From positions 177,222 through 241,221 of the forward strand of contig PDIP01000022.1 of NCBI GenBank assembly GCA_002811645.1: DNA of 64,000 nt. Direction: 5' to 3'. The DNA is from Corallochytrium limacisporum. Taxonomy: Eukaryota > Opisthokonta. Below, one piece after another: positions 28,938 to 40,295 of the stretch (within the stretch, counting starts at the first letter, position 1; every line of letters begins with the position of its first letter). The position numbers and the translations under genes were made by a program. The notes under the pieces were generated by a model. That model ran no database searches and was not told the origin of the DNA. It saw only the letters and a list, made by a program, of their open reading frames with translations.

Positions 28938-30342
28938 AAGTGACACCGTGCAAAAGAACAAACCATGAATCAAATCATAGCGAGCCATTCTCAGAGATAC
29001 ATCTATGTGTAGAACACTTTGAGTCTTTTCTGTTGTTGTTTTAAGATTATCAGACCCCATGTGACGTATTTAGCTGACGTTGTCCCGTAGGACTACGTGG
29101 AAACACTTACCATTATGTGATGCATACCTGGCCATCGCACATGGATGTACTACGTGTTTTAGCCCGGTTGTAGCCAATCGAAGCCCGTGCCGGGCCCTAC
29201 CCGGCTGTTGGGGGGGGGGGAGATCCCCTGCGTGGGGCGCGGGAAGTTGACCCCCCACCTCGCGGGGGGGGCCGGGACCGAGGTAAAAGGGGCTCTGCTT
29301 CCCGGGGGGGGAGTACAGTTGGACGGGCCCTCGGACACCACCACCACCACCACGAAGCGACGATGTGTGTGCCCGCGATCTGAGCCGGTTGATCCGAATT
29401 GGGAACGGTTTCCCTTTGGGTTTTAGACTCGGGTTGTCCGATAGCAGTTTTTGGTCACGGTTGTCCGTTGGCACCGGACAACAGAGAACACACACACACT
29501 GAGCGGGGAACCCATGCGATGAAAGGCACCAGTGACCTTTTTCAATTCCTGGTCAACATTGTATACTGATTACTATGAATAATTTCAGTGGAGGTCGTGG
29601 AATGGGAACGGAACTCACAAGAATTTTTGTTCAGTGGTCTATACTGACCGTCCATGGTTCATCAGCATTGCCACCGTCGAAAGTTTTTGTTCGTGCAGCC
29701 CGGAATCGGAGTCATCGTGTTCAAACTCGTTGGTCGCCTCCCTCGAGTTCAAATTTTCACAGCAAGATTGTCCGTCCGCGTTGCCGGTAACTGGTTGCTG
29801 GAAGTTTGAACAGCCCGCTGACGTGAAAAGGTCCAATTTTCTCCGCGAAGAGTTACTTCTAGGCAGCGCAAGAGTGGGGAAACTCCCAGAGGAAGGGACC
29901 GAGGGTGGGAAAAGGCCCCAAAGGCACTGGGCCCTCCCCAAAGGGCGCCAGGTTAGGTGAGTCTCCCGGGAGCCTGAAAGTGCTATGGGCAGGTATTTGG
30001 GGCCGTGTAGGCTATCGGCACATCGTTAGCATGCTTTCGTGTTGATCGTTCGTGTAGGGTACGGTGTAGGACGATAATGAGTCGATGAGCAATGGGAAAT
30101 GGAAAACCTGAAGAAAACAAATGCAAATAAGAGCTTGTAGGCGGCGGCGACTGTACTAGCTGAGGACCTCGTCTGGAACACCACGTCCGGACGCAGGAAA
30201 TATTGAAATCCGAAACCCGAACAAACACGGAGCCTAATGGTTGTTCCAGACCACAGTTGATCTTGGAATAGAACATTTTTGATAAGCGCCTGGAAACTTT
30301 GGATTTCTTTGGTACTGAGGGATTTGTACCACCGCACACACC
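28938..30342. other. Intergenic region Rpt1 to mitoguardin
   Basis: This 1.4-kb spacer between same-strand genes has a strongly G-rich island at 29185-29350: an 11-G run at 29210-29220, an inverted repeat GCCGGG/CCCGGC at 29189-29205, and a short CAC repeat at about 29335-29353. The island has several G runs on one strand and could form quadruplex structure. No gene was recognised. Confidence 0.5.
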
Positions 30343-31827
30343 ATGGGAGACCTCTACGTAGCAGCTCTGGTCGCCTTTGGTGCTGCGTTCGGTGCCTTTG
30401 TGGGCATGTATACAGCTCATCAAATGAACCCACCCAACAATCCTCTGAATATTGAGCGCGCTCTCAGCATGATCCAAAGCCCAACAGGAGACGGGGTGAA
30501 GTCTGGAAGGGCTGCTCAAGATGCAGCTCTGAAGAACCTTGCCTTGCAGCACTTGCAAATGGCGCAACAAATCCTATTGGTTGTGAAGAGCAATCATCTG
30601 CTTGAAACTACAGCCTCTTTGGATGACACAAGTCGCCAGGGCAGAAGCACGGACGGGCAGGTGCCGCTCGCGGCAGCTCTGCGACGTGTGCGCACCGCCA
30701 TCGATGTCTTGAAGGAGGACCTTCAGTCAACAGGAAAGAAAGACAACGTTGTAAGACTAGATAAGAGTGTGAAGGGTCAGACAAGGCTCAGTGCAGACGG
30801 TGTTGCTAGTTCAATCACTTCCCCAGATTCTTTCTACTCTGCAGCTTCCGACGAGGATGAACCGGCAATGGGGGACGGCTCGATGCCAGATCTTAACGGC
30901 CACCCCATGTCAACGGAGGTGCTTGGCGATCAGGAGGTGCCTGGTGCCTCTGTTGGTCCAGCCATGAAAGAATCAGAGCCCATTCACGTGGCGGGACTGG
31001 AAGCAAAACTTGCGACGGAGACGGAGATCATGGAGCTGACGGAAGTTGACATAAAATTGTGGCACCATGCGAGAATGGCAGAGGAGCAGCAACAGATCCG
31101 GGTGCGATTGGTCCGTCATGAAATGGTGCAAGTTGAAAGTGCGGAGATCTACCGCATAAAGGTCTTTTGCCAACGGAGGGCTTACACACACATGTTGAGC
31201 AATCCGGAAAGGAGTAAACGACTCGTTGACACACTTATGCGGGTGTGTAAGGACCTGCTGCTTGTTCTTGGGCAGTCGACGGGAGCTTTTGAGCAGCGCA
31301 TGAAGGAGTTGCTGCTCTTTTGTGCATATGACAAGCAGCGAAATTTCACGAACATGGTAAACGAACTGATGAAGAGCAAGCGAAACCTCAGTGAAATCAC
31401 ATTCTACGATGTTTGTATCGACTTTATCCTTCTCGATGCATTCCACGACCTCGCAAACCCACCGGATGCAGTCATGGCCGTGTTAGGGAACACGTGGATC
31501 CCAGTAAGTGTCAAAAAAGCAGGTGTCAGTCGAGCTATTTACAGTGTCATATCGGGAAAGTCATCCATGGTAAACGACAAGGCCGGCTTCATGAGTCATT
31601 TCTATCGACTTACCCTGACCTTGACTCCCCATCTCAGTGCTGCAGCGCTCTGCGGAGATGCCGCCACTGCTGGGCCAGTAAAGATGTTCATTGAAGAAAT
31701 GACCCAATGTGTGCGGGATACATTCAACTCAGACGTTGTCGACTACTCTACCACAGAAACCTTGGCGGATACCATGTACGAACGCATCCTACAATTGGAG
31801 AAGGTACATTTGCTCCACAATAGCTAG
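30343..31827 (+). CDS. Mitoguardin family protein
   Basis: Mitoguardins (FAM73) sit in the outer mitochondrial membrane, promote fusion and bridge mitochondria to the ER and lipid droplets. The 494-residue protein has an N-terminal hydrophobic helix (about 5-25, alternating small residues) as membrane anchor, a Ser/Asp-rich linker, and a C-terminal MIGA domain (about 220-490). The domain contains the signature LSEITFYDVCIDFILLDAFHDLANPP and a later FMSHFYRLTLTLTPHL block, close to the animal sequence in which DF(L/I)LLD(S/A)F precedes L..PP. The linker has SFYSAAS followed by acidic residues (163-173), a possible phospho-FFAT motif. It is convergent with the CENP-T-like gene, 54 bp away. Confidence 0.85.
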   Translation: MGDLYVAALVAFGAAFGAFVGMYTAHQMNPPNNPLNIERALSMIQSPTGDGVKSGRAAQDAALKNLALQHLQMAQQILLVVKSNHLLETTASLDDTSRQGRSTDGQVPLAAALRRVRTAIDVLKEDLQSTGKKDNVVRLDKSVKGQTRLSADGVASSITSPDSFYSAASDEDEPAMGDGSMPDLNGHPMSTEVLGDQEVPGASVGPAMKESEPIHVAGLEAKLATETEIMELTEVDIKLWHHARMAEEQQQIRVRLVRHEMVQVESAEIYRIKVFCQRRAYTHMLSNPERSKRLVDTLMRVCKDLLLVLGQSTGAFEQRMKELLLFCAYDKQRNFTNMVNELMKSKRNLSEITFYDVCIDFILLDAFHDLANPPDAVMAVLGNTWIPVSVKKAGVSRAIYSVISGKSSMVNDKAGFMSHFYRLTLTLTPHLSAAALCGDAATAGPVKMFIEEMTQCVRDTFNSDVVDYSTTETLADTMYERILQLEKVHLLHNS

Positions 31828-31881
31828 CATACATCCCATCAATTCCATTTAACTTTTCCAGTTTTAAGTTGTTTTGATCCA

Positions 31882-32181
31882 TCATTGCAATTTTTCCAAA
31901 CTTTCTCCCGGAAGGTGTCTTTGTGCCAGTTCGAAGACTTTGAAGTCTGTAGTAATTCTTTGGTGTCGCTTGATTAGAAGTATTGCATCGGAAGCATCAA
32001 CTATTCGTCTCGATGCATGATCTGCAAAAGTCACAAGATCTGTTGCAATCTGACTAATATATAGAGAGATTCCGTTCTTTAAAATATCAATTTCTTCCTT
32101 CTTTAATTTCTTTGGCTGTAAGGCTCGCTTAACATAGTTTTCGCCGGACTTTTCCACAGCGGAACCTGAGGCACCACTCAT
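31882..32181 (-). CDS. Histone-fold protein, CENP-T-like C-terminal domain only
   Basis: The 99-residue product is a histone fold. After a basic lead (VKRALQPKKLKKEE) come an alpha-2 helix ISLYISQIATDLVTFADHASRR and the DASDAILLIKRHQR helix. The ending LAQRHLP corresponds to the RHLP tail that follows the histone fold in CENP-T. In animals CENP-T binds DNA with CENP-W/S/X and uses a long N-terminal tail to recruit Ndc80. That tail is absent here: an in-frame TGA lies upstream and the first ATG is at 32181. A spliced upstream exon, a tail-less CENP-T, or a related short histone-fold protein (CENP-S/W type) are all possible. Confidence 0.6.
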   Translation of the reverse strand: MSGASGSAVEKSGENYVKRALQPKKLKKEEIDILKNGISLYISQIATDLVTFADHASRRIVDASDAILLIKRHQRITTDFKVFELAQRHLPGESLEKLQ

Positions 32182-32485
32182 GGCAACCTTGGCTTTGGCT
32201 TCGCTTCCTTTTTGTTCATCTACCCATCTACGCTCTATATGCACTGATCTGCGTAAGCGTTTTCATAGATCCTACCCTCATGGCATCTCTTTTTTCATAG
32301 CTTTAGTTAATGAATATTCTCTATGAAGTGAATCACGTTGGCTATGCGCACTGACCGAACTACCCTGAGGGCCGAAATCTTGGCGGCCTCTGGCGCGAAA
32401 GAATTTCTTACGCTGGAGCCCTTCCCTCCCCCCTTTCTTCCCTGAAGTGAGGGGGTCCAGCATTAGCGGGCATGTCTTCTGACAG
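32182..32485. promoter_or_regulatory. Spacer Prp8 to CENP-T-like, with E2F-like site
   Basis: These 304 bp between tandem minus-strand genes must hold the Prp8 3' end and the CENP-T-like promoter. A TTTCGCGCC sequence (minus strand, 32392-32400) matches the E2F consensus, and a 6-C run lies at 32428-32433. Confidence 0.4.
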
Positions 32486-35400
32486 TTAGCCAAAAACGTC
32501 CTCCATATCCGGAACCAGCGCTTCGTTCAGGTCTTCATTGTCTTCCGGTTTAACCTTGTCATTCGGTCCCACATTCTCATGTTCAGAGAGATCCGTTCCC
32601 ACCCTTGCGCCGTGCCCTGACGAGGCAGTCCCCTTCTCAGCAAAGTTGAAAAAGTGAATCGGTCTGTGCAAGGGGTCGTAGAAGTCACGCGGATTGGTTA
32701 GGGCTAAACTGAAGGCCATACCCTTCGAGTGCTTGATGCCCATGAAATTGTAGTTCCAGATGCCCTGCTCAGGTGCCATGAAGAATCCAAGAACCCGTTC
32801 GGACAGAAGTAGGGGAACTCTCTGACTATGCTGCGGTACGTAGCTCAGCTCGCTACCGGCCTTAGCCACAAGTTCGTCGTTCTCGCGACCCCAGGCCATG
32901 CCATCTGCGGTCACACTGTGACAGCTAAGGGACACTGAGCCCGACGTGAACGTAATATTCAATACAACTGCTGTTTCCATCGCCCATCCATGGTCATCCA
33001 GCAGCATGGCGTGCGTCGTGACGTCTTGCACACTGAGGTACGGAATGTCATTTGACTGCGTGTGGATCCACCCTAGCGGTTCCAAGCCACTGAGGTACTC
33101 GTGATCCGGTGCCTGATGAGGTAGGATAATTGACTGGTAGGTTCCAATTTGAGGCACCATAACAATGCACTGAATCTCCTTCACGTAATCATTGTCGTTT
33201 GGTGTGGTACCGTAGAGGTATCCAGCAATCTGTGTGCGACTATCTGCAATGGTAACGAACGTATTCAATAAATTCCTTGGCAATACATACGTGTACCCGT
33301 CCTCAGCAACATCTTGCGATGCAACATAAATTTGATTGAGACGAGACCGTAAAGTTGCAGCGGCCAGTGCTCTCTGACGCCAATCCGCTTTGCTGGCAAA
33401 GGTTTGCTGCTCAAAATTTGAAGAAGTCGTGACCGTGATCCTTTCGCCAAACACATTTGTCGTTTGAGTTGTAAACGTGGTGACGTGCTTTGCATCTTGC
33501 TGCTCCTTTTGGGTCTTCTCCAATTCCGCCATCTGCTTGCGCTGCTCGGTTGGTGCCGATATTTTCATGCCCAAGATGATGTCCCGAATCTCCGACTGAG
33601 TCAGAACTGATGGGTTTACATCATTTCGCTTACCAAAGTCCTCTAGGATCAAATCCTTCAAGTTCACTTCTACGTGCATCCATTGCTCATCTGTGAGTGT
33701 GGGCCAGATATGATGCGGCTCTGTCAAAGTATCAATGTCTGGCCTTAGGATGATTTTAGTTCGCTCCATGTTGATGTGCAGGGCCCTTACGATCAACAAA
33801 AGACGACTGAAAGCAGTATAGCTACTTATAGACTTCAACCAGTCATCAAACAAATTGAATAGGGCCATCTTCGGCTCGGTGGCCTTGAGAATCAAATCAG
33901 CGAGCTTCTCCATCTTCATAATGGATTGGAAAGGTAGCTTAAGCTCACTGCCCTTAATCACAATGTTCGGAAAGTCCAGTAGGTGCACTTCCAGAGGATC
34001 AAGCATACCCCGACGGGTCACAATGACCTGCTTCGGTTGCTCCTCAACTGGTAGAGAGCGGATCAAGGCAGCAACTTCCTCTGCAGTCTTCCACTTCGCG
34101 AGTTGTGCTAGTCGCTTTTGTCCAGCCCAGACCGATGTATGGATAATCTTCAAAAAGAGCTGCCCAGTTCGCGGATTGAAGATGAAGATGGCACCATTTA
34201 TCGGCGTGGTCTGTAAATTTCCATCCACAGTCTTGTGAACCGTGACACGATATACCTGTGAGTCGTCAATAAACCAAATCGTTTGATTCGAAAACAATTC
34301 GCCATAGTTTTGAGAGTTCAAGAACGGTTCAGACGATTCAGATGCATACAGTTGTAGGGCCTTTCGGACTCGCTCCCGCATGACGTGTAGCGCTGGGTTG
34401 CTCTTCACAATTTTGGTCATAGCACTTGTTATCAAAGGCTTCATGCCAGGTGTCCAATTGCCATACGCAGAGAAAGTATTGTACGCAAGATCCACAGCAA
34501 TAATAGTACCAGTGGGACTGGGGTACAGAGACTCTACATCACTCGTATAGTCCAGAAACTTGGCTCTTGCATAGCGCTCAATGTCGTGAGAATCAAAATC
34601 ACCCCAGCGCAACTGCACGTCGATCCAGAATGTCTGAGTGGTTCCTTGATCCAAGGAATCCTTTCCTGTCAGGAGGGACGGCTTTGAAAATGGCCACCGG
34701 TTCGCAGCGAAGAGTAAGATATCTGCACAAGAAGAATGCATTCGATAAGATTTTCGCGGATGGATCTGCTCCTTTTGCACACTTTCAATCTCCAAGTCAT
34801 CTAGTTGCTGATCGAAGACCTGACAGAGATCCATGACGATAGACTCATGAATCTTTTGCCAGAGATGTGCCCGGAATATTTGAAGGAGACTGATCTTGAG
34901 GGTCGGAATCTTGCCGTGCATGAATATTCCGGTGAGATCAAGCTGCACCTGAAAGCCGACGTATACATTGGCACGATTGATAGTCGGAGACCACCACAGC
35001 GTGAATCGTCTGTTCGGAATCTGTGTCAGACCTGTTCGTTGGGCATTTGTCAACTTCTTGTACTTCATGCTCTCTTCGAATCCATTGGCCTTTTCCCAGA
35101 ACAAACCTTCCCAAGTTTGGAAATATGTCGCTTTGAACAAAGAGTGCTCCAAGATATTCTCGACGCCTCCAAGAGCTTGGATCATGTCAGTGCGATAGTT
35201 TGAAAGGTTCCAAAGCTTTCCATCATGTCGTTGGTGAGTCCAATACATTGCGGAGTTCCTTGGGATATTATACTTACGCAATGATCCCCGTAGGCGCCAG
35301 CCCTTGTCGTATGCTAGGGTTTGGCGATCCTTTTGAAATAGTGTGTTAATGCGAGGAATACCGCGATCCCAGGAGTCTTCCAAGTCTTCCAACGTAAGTC

Positions 35401-38400
35401 GACGATGTTGCTCAAGTGCTTGCTTCCGCTTGAGGGCGTAGTCTGCCCATGTCCTTTGTGAATCAAGAAATTCAGCTTCCCAACTTAGCACGTATCGGTA
35501 CAGATTTGGGATCAGTTGACCTTCTCCATTGCCCAGTCCCGCTCTAAAATGGCTTGGCCCAACTTCAGTCTGCTGACTAAATCGAAGGTCAGATGCAGGA
35601 ATGAGCACATGACCCATGCTCAGCATACCCAACCCCCCTAGTTCCTTTGGGGTGTAGAAGACCACGGGAGGAAAGCGGTCTGGCATCTTAGAGTTCAACC
35701 CCATTTTGATCTTGTTTTGGACTGCGTTCTCTGCCTTCACTACAATATCAAGCAATTGTGGCGTGTTGATGATGGCCTCACGGTAGTACGTTACAAGAGC
35801 AAGAAGTGCAGAGTTCCACCTTGCTGCAATCTTGGTGAATGGTGAAGTACCAGCAGTCATCAAAAGAGAACGAATCCGACTCCAAAACTCGTCTACTGCA
35901 CTTTGCTCAACCTTCACATACGCCATCGCTGTCTTTGCCATGGTTGTTGAGTTCTGAAGGGTCCATTCAGCATCGCTTGCTGACGGCGGCAACTGACCGG
36001 CTCGACTTCGGGGCAAAATACGAACATCAAAACCATTCATGGAGAACAGTAAGTTTGGATTGTTTACGCTGTAAACGGACACAAACCCATCCTCCCATCT
36101 GAGAGTAGCGAGACTATTGGGAAGGCGGCTTCGGATTTCCCAGTGGATGGCACGGCCAAGATTGACATCAGTCTTCATCAATCTCATTCTTTGGTCCCGG
36201 GGCCAGTTTCTCTTGTTTCCATATCCAATTATGTTTTCATTATTAGGGTCAGGATGCTCTGAAAGGTACTGTTGCGTGAGAGCCCTGGCTTCTTCACCGT
36301 CGTCAAATCTGAGCAGCATATGAATCCTATCAATGTTCCTCGAATAAAGCCGAATAGGATGACTGGTTTCAACCTCCACATCTTCAAAGCACAAAAACTC
36401 GTTGGGTGCTTCAACTGGACCTGCCATGTCTGCTGCACGCTCTAAACCAAGAAGCAAGAGATCCATCATCATTCCATAGTATTGCAAGACGAATCCACTG
36501 AATTGCAATCCGCGAACAACTCCATACGAGTTGGTATGGCTCATGTCCTTGTACGACAAGACCACATTGTTCTTGGCCGTAATATAGTCTGCGATGTTGT
36601 GGTCAACGATGAGCCTCAACAAACGATTCAAAAACGTCAGGTCAATTTTCTCGTGAAATCTTTCTAACTTACCATCTACCATGACGGTGGTTGCCCCCCG
36701 ATTCACACTCCAAATGTCGTGCAAGTCGTTGATGCCCTTGCACCATTTATATACGAGCAGTGGTGCTGGCTCTGTATCAGCGGGTTTGATCCAAGCAGGG
36801 AAGAGGTTCCGTTTGTCTGCTTCGTACCAAAGGTATTGATCCAAGTACGCATCCGTTATCTTTTCCAGAGGATCAATTGTGTTACAAGGTGTTAGATGGC
36901 TCAGGTTGTCCACTAGTTCCACCTTCACTTCCTTGAACGTTCGCATAGTCAACAGATGACGTTTGATGCGAGCTAGTGCTTCGTGCGGATTGTCATATGC
37001 CTGTTCAATCAATCCGAGCTCCTCTCTTTGTTGTTGGTTCAATTTGCCCGTAACATCATACGTTTCCTCCAGGCGTTCCAGTGCCAAACGCAGAATCTTT
37101 GTATCATGCTTGTAATTCACAGGAGGGAATGGAATCGGTGAGAATCTACGAGACTCTAACCAGTGCACCACAGACGTGTACATCTTGATTGCATCATCGG
37201 CATTCAAATACGGACCCTCGGTAGCATAAGCCTGCTGTCTTTCACTCTCACTTTTCATATACAGTCGCATCAGACGTCCGAGGTTCTTCTTCGCAGCGGT
37301 TTTGTCCGTGAGGTTACCTTTCTTGATTTGTTCGCGAACATGGTATGCATTTTGAGTCCACCAGTCCGCCTTCATTTTCACGTAGCGTAGGATCATCTTT
37401 TCAATTGGTACGGGCATCCCTGGCACTTTCCATGGAGTGTCTGCTTTCCAGCAGCGCCAGGCTTCACTCAAGTGCTGGAGAATTACGCGTGCCTTACTGG
37501 CGCGAACGCCCTCTGGCATCATGTCATTGATGTCGTGCATGACTGAAGCTCGGAGCTCAATATCAAAGCGAGACTCAATCCTCTGCTTTGTAACTCTGTG
37601 CACCAAGTCCTTTGTCTGTCGGCCTTCAAATTGCCTTCCCAGGAGATTCCCTAGCCATTGTTCCAGCAATGGAGTTACTCCGCGCATGCCGAACACCCAC
37701 ACTCGCCAAGCTGGTCCCCAGAATCCAACACCTGGTCCTTTTCCAACAGGCCCACTGTTGAAGCGATGGTAGACTATGTGTTTTAAGTCTTTGGTAGCTC
37801 TGATTTGCCTCATGAATTTGTACTTGTAACGGTACAGTCCTGTCAGTTGCCCAACATGGTTAAAGATGTAGTGAATACCATCAGCAAGTTGATAGGCATC
37901 AATGTTTCCAAGCCTGAACATAACATGCGCGTCCACTAACATTTTCACCAGTCTAAAGAATTCCCTCATGAGATGGAACGCGTGTCCGAAGCGTGATTTC
38001 TTCCGTTCTTTTGTTGTCAGTGTCCGAATAGGTTTCAAATTGAAGTTATAGTCCAGGTGCAAGTAGGTCAAACCTCGCTTGTGGATTAGGAGGTTCAGCA
38101 TGTTGTGTCCTTGCCGACAAAGCTGAAGGCCCGCCTCTACCCAATCGATGTTAGTCATCTGGAAGAACTTCGTTGACCTAAAACTGGACATCAAATTCCT
38201 GCGCTTCTGAGCCTTCGGTCTCCTTCTGTGCAATTCATTGAGCACATGTCTCTTCAGCATTTTCTTGTAGCTCAACTTTACCTTGTGCGGTGCATCCACA
38301 GGATACTTTCCCAGGTACCATTCTTTCACCAAAGGTACATCGAGGGCTCGTACCATTCTTCCTGACCGATCGTTGAACGATTTAGGTCCGTGAAGAAGAA

Positions 38401-39592
38401 GGATTGCATCAGTCGTAGCCTTTGATGTGAGTGGCTCACTGCCAAAATCCGGAAGCAAATCAGGGCATGCTACAAAGTCCACAGTATCTCCTGCACTGTC
38501 AACAGTCATGTAATCTGGTGCAGGTGCCCCCCATGTGAGATCGATATCAGGCAATGTTGTAGTCGACCTATGTACAATTGGGTTGATAGACGCATTGAAT
38601 CGTGCCCACTCTGTAGTCTCGTCCTCTCCTGTTTCACGATCCTCTTCAAAAGTTACGAATGCACTGTGTGATTTGGAATAGCGCATAAGCTGGACATCTC
38701 GGGGCCGACTGTTGTACAGGTGCGGAAAAGCAATTCGACGTCTCTCTCCCAGTCTCCCTCTTACAATAATGGTATTGATGTCGTTAAAATCATTCCAATC
38801 CTCGTCCTCGTTCGCAAGCTCCGGATGCAGTGGTTCAAACTTAGGTCCACCAGGAACAGCTAGATTCAGTGCTTTGGACGTTAGGAAGGAGTTCATGTCA
38901 AACAGAAACGAATCATCTTCATCGCTACCGTCTAGCAATGGAGATGCAAGTCGTTGCAAGCTTGCAAGTTTGCTTGTACTCAACTTCCATGTTCTATAAG
39001 ATATTCCGTTGGTACATTTCGTTTCAGCCAACGGATAATGATCGTACAACCAATCGATTATCTCCGAATCTTCTTCTTCATCTAGCTCGAGCTGTACTGG
39101 ATCGAAATCTTCCAGGCCCGCAATGTGCTCTGCATAGTCGAGGGGAGGCTCCTCGTCATCCATTGGTGGAAATCGCATTCGCTTGAAGAACTTTCTATCC
39201 CGTTTCTCCCTCCGCATCGCCAGCCAACATGTCGCCCACTGTGCAATGTACACGGGTTTGATGACCCTGGGGGTCTCGTTCACAAAGGTGATCGCCCCTG
39301 TAGTATGATACAACACATCAACCCTGCGCTTCGACTCCCAAGGCATTGGCATGTTCTCAAGCAACTTAAGCAAGGCATGTGGCATGTATTTCAAGGCGCC
39401 TAGATATGCCCGCTTGTCTGATGAGAATTTTGAGCTGGTAAAGTCCCCATATTCTCGAACCAGCTTGCGCAGTTCCTGGGACGGAGTTGGATACTTCTCT
39501 GTTCGACCTTTCAAGGGCCGCAAGTGCTTCAGTGTACCATGTTTCTTCCGTCGGCCTCTCTTACGAACCGCATGAACTTTTAGTTGTGCCAT
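32486..39592 (-). CDS. PRPF8: Pre-mRNA-processing-splicing factor 8 (Prp8), U5 snRNP
   Basis: Prp8 is the largest spliceosomal protein and forms the cavity around the catalytic RNA. The 2368-residue product from the ATG at 39592 is intact in a single exon and of normal length (human 2335). The N-terminus is basic ([15 protein letters not shown]). The PRO8NT/PROCN region contains the highly conserved [13 protein letters not shown] and [22 protein letters not shown]. The reverse-transcriptase-like core, linker and endonuclease-like domain follow, with the RNase H-like domain and a C-terminal Jab1/MPN domain (roughly the last 250 residues) including GYLYG and LGWIHTQ. The tail after MPN is acidic and longer than in human. 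A start at an upstream GTG is unlikely. Confidence 0.98.
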   Translation of the reverse strand: MAQLKVHAVRKRGRRKKHGTLKHLRPLKGRTEKYPTPSQELRKLVREYGDFTSSKFSSDKRAYLGALKYMPHALLKLLENMPMPWESKRRVDVLYHTTGAITFVNETPRVIKPVYIAQWATCWLAMRREKRDRKFFKRMRFPPMDDEEPPLDYAEHIAGLEDFDPVQLELDEEEDSEIIDWLYDHYPLAETKCTNGISYRTWKLSTSKLASLQRLASPLLDGSDEDDSFLFDMNSFLTSKALNLAVPGGPKFEPLHPELANEDEDWNDFNDINTIIVRGRLGERRRIAFPHLYNSRPRDVQLMRYSKSHSAFVTFEEDRETGEDETTEWARFNASINPIVHRSTTTLPDIDLTWGAPAPDYMTVDSAGDTVDFVACPDLLPDFGSEPLTSKATTDAILLLHGPKSFNDRSGRMVRALDVPLVKEWYLGKYPVDAPHKVKLSYKKMLKRHVLNELHRRRPKAQKRRNLMSSFRSTKFFQMTNIDWVEAGLQLCRQGHNMLNLLIHKRGLTYLHLDYNFNLKPIRTLTTKERKKSRFGHAFHLMREFFRLVKMLVDAHVMFRLGNIDAYQLADGIHYIFNHVGQLTGLYRYKYKFMRQIRATKDLKHIVYHRFNSGPVGKGPGVGFWGPAWRVWVFGMRGVTPLLEQWLGNLLGRQFEGRQTKDLVHRVTKQRIESRFDIELRASVMHDINDMMPEGVRASKARVILQHLSEAWRCWKADTPWKVPGMPVPIEKMILRYVKMKADWWTQNAYHVREQIKKGNLTDKTAAKKNLGRLMRLYMKSESERQQAYATEGPYLNADDAIKMYTSVVHWLESRRFSPIPFPPVNYKHDTKILRLALERLEETYDVTGKLNQQQREELGLIEQAYDNPHEALARIKRHLLTMRTFKEVKVELVDNLSHLTPCNTIDPLEKITDAYLDQYLWYEADKRNLFPAWIKPADTEPAPLLVYKWCKGINDLHDIWSVNRGATTVMVDGKLERFHEKIDLTFLNRLLRLIVDHNIADYITAKNNVVLSYKDMSHTNSYGVVRGLQFSGFVLQYYGMMMDLLLLGLERAADMAGPVEAPNEFLCFEDVEVETSHPIRLYSRNIDRIHMLLRFDDGEEARALTQQYLSEHPDPNNENIIGYGNKRNWPRDQRMRLMKTDVNLGRAIHWEIRSRLPNSLATLRWEDGFVSVYSVNNPNLLFSMNGFDVRILPRSRAGQLPPSASDAEWTLQNSTTMAKTAMAYVKVEQSAVDEFWSRIRSLLMTAGTSPFTKIAARWNSALLALVTYYREAIINTPQLLDIVVKAENAVQNKIKMGLNSKMPDRFPPVVFYTPKELGGLGMLSMGHVLIPASDLRFSQQTEVGPSHFRAGLGNGEGQLIPNLYRYVLSWEAEFLDSQRTWADYALKRKQALEQHRRLTLEDLEDSWDRGIPRINTLFQKDRQTLAYDKGWRLRGSLRKYNIPRNSAMYWTHQRHDGKLWNLSNYRTDMIQALGGVENILEHSLFKATYFQTWEGLFWEKANGFEESMKYKKLTNAQRTGLTQIPNRRFTLWWSPTINRANVYVGFQVQLDLTGIFMHGKIPTLKISLLQIFRAHLWQKIHESIVMDLCQVFDQQLDDLEIESVQKEQIHPRKSYRMHSSCADILLFAANRWPFSKPSLLTGKDSLDQGTTQTFWIDVQLRWGDFDSHDIERYARAKFLDYTSDVESLYPSPTGTIIAVDLAYNTFSAYGNWTPGMKPLITSAMTKIVKSNPALHVMRERVRKALQLYASESSEPFLNSQNYGELFSNQTIWFIDDSQVYRVTVHKTVDGNLQTTPINGAIFIFNPRTGQLFLKIIHTSVWAGQKRLAQLAKWKTAEEVAALIRSLPVEEQPKQVIVTRRGMLDPLEVHLLDFPNIVIKGSELKLPFQSIMKMEKLADLILKATEPKMALFNLFDDWLKSISSYTAFSRLLLIVRALHINMERTKIILRPDIDTLTEPHHIWPTLTDEQWMHVEVNLKDLILEDFGKRNDVNPSVLTQSEIRDIILGMKISAPTEQRKQMAELEKTQKEQQDAKHVTTFTTQTTNVFGERITVTTSSNFEQQTFASKADWRQRALAAATLRSRLNQIYVASQDVAEDGYTYVLPRNLLNTFVTIADSRTQIAGYLYGTTPNDNDYVKEIQCIVMVPQIGTYQSIILPHQAPDHEYLSGLEPLGWIHTQSNDIPYLSVQDVTTHAMLLDDHGWAMETAVVLNITFTSGSVSLSCHSVTADGMAWGRENDELVAKAGSELSYVPQHSQRVPLLLSERVLGFFMAPEQGIWNYNFMGIKHSKGMAFSLALTNPRDFYDPLHRPIHFFNFAEKGTASSGHGARVGTDLSEHENVGPNDKVKPEDNEDLNEALVPDMEDVFG

Positions 39593-40295
39593 GATGGGCC
39601 GGTGGGTACCATAAACACTTGGACTCTTCGAGACACGTCCGGAATCACTTGATCCCACTGGTCCCCCATGCACCTACCATGATGGGTTTCTAATGAATCC
39701 CGTTCAATTCAATAGGATTGCGTAGCTCACACAGACCATGTAAGTGTTGATCAGGGCATCTGCTGCATGCATTGTAATCATCGTCTCTTACATACTTTCA
39801 ACCACGGCTTGTTCAAGACTGTGCACGCGCTCCTCTCGGGCACACAGGCGGGGGCCTTCGCAGGAGGCGAGCCCCTCTTCAACGGGCACTCGGTAGGTAG
39901 CTGCACACTCCCAGGTGCTTACAACCGCTTCCCCTCGCTGCCCGCCAAAAAATATAAGAATGAGGGAGGAGCACAGCTCCCAGAGAACCAACGGACCCGG
40001 ACTGGGCCAGATCCGCCTGGGTATGCAGCGGTATCCCCGGCGGGGAGGAGAAATGTTCACCTTTGGCCGTTTTCGTCCGTTCCTGGGTCGAAAGAACCAA
40101 GCCACGGCCCCAAGCGGAGATTGATATCTGTGGTCATGGGAGGGTACAAGAGGTTGCACATTGAGGATGAATAGGACGGAGGAAGTTCATCCAATGAGGA
40201 CGGCTTCACATACCAGCAATTTGGCCTGTTAAGAATTGGAAATGTAAGCGAGTTTACGTAAGGGACGTCACGTCAAGTCGGCGGCTAAGCACGTC
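39593..40295. promoter_or_regulatory. Divergent spacer Prp8 / ANKRD54-like
   Basis: These 703 bp carry the two promoters. A 135-codon frame at 39767-40174 and its antisense counterpart have no recognisable similarity. No homopolymer run longer than 6 was seen here, unlike most divergent spacers in the window. Confidence 0.4.

Noticed and set aside
29180..29350. G-rich island as rRNA fragment
   Set aside because: No stretch matches conserved rRNA cores; it is simple GC-rich sequence with short palindromes.
39767..40174. 135-codon plus-strand frame between Prp8 and the ANKRD54-like gene
   Set aside because: It lies in a divergent promoter spacer, is mirrored by a similar antisense frame, and has no recognisable similarity.
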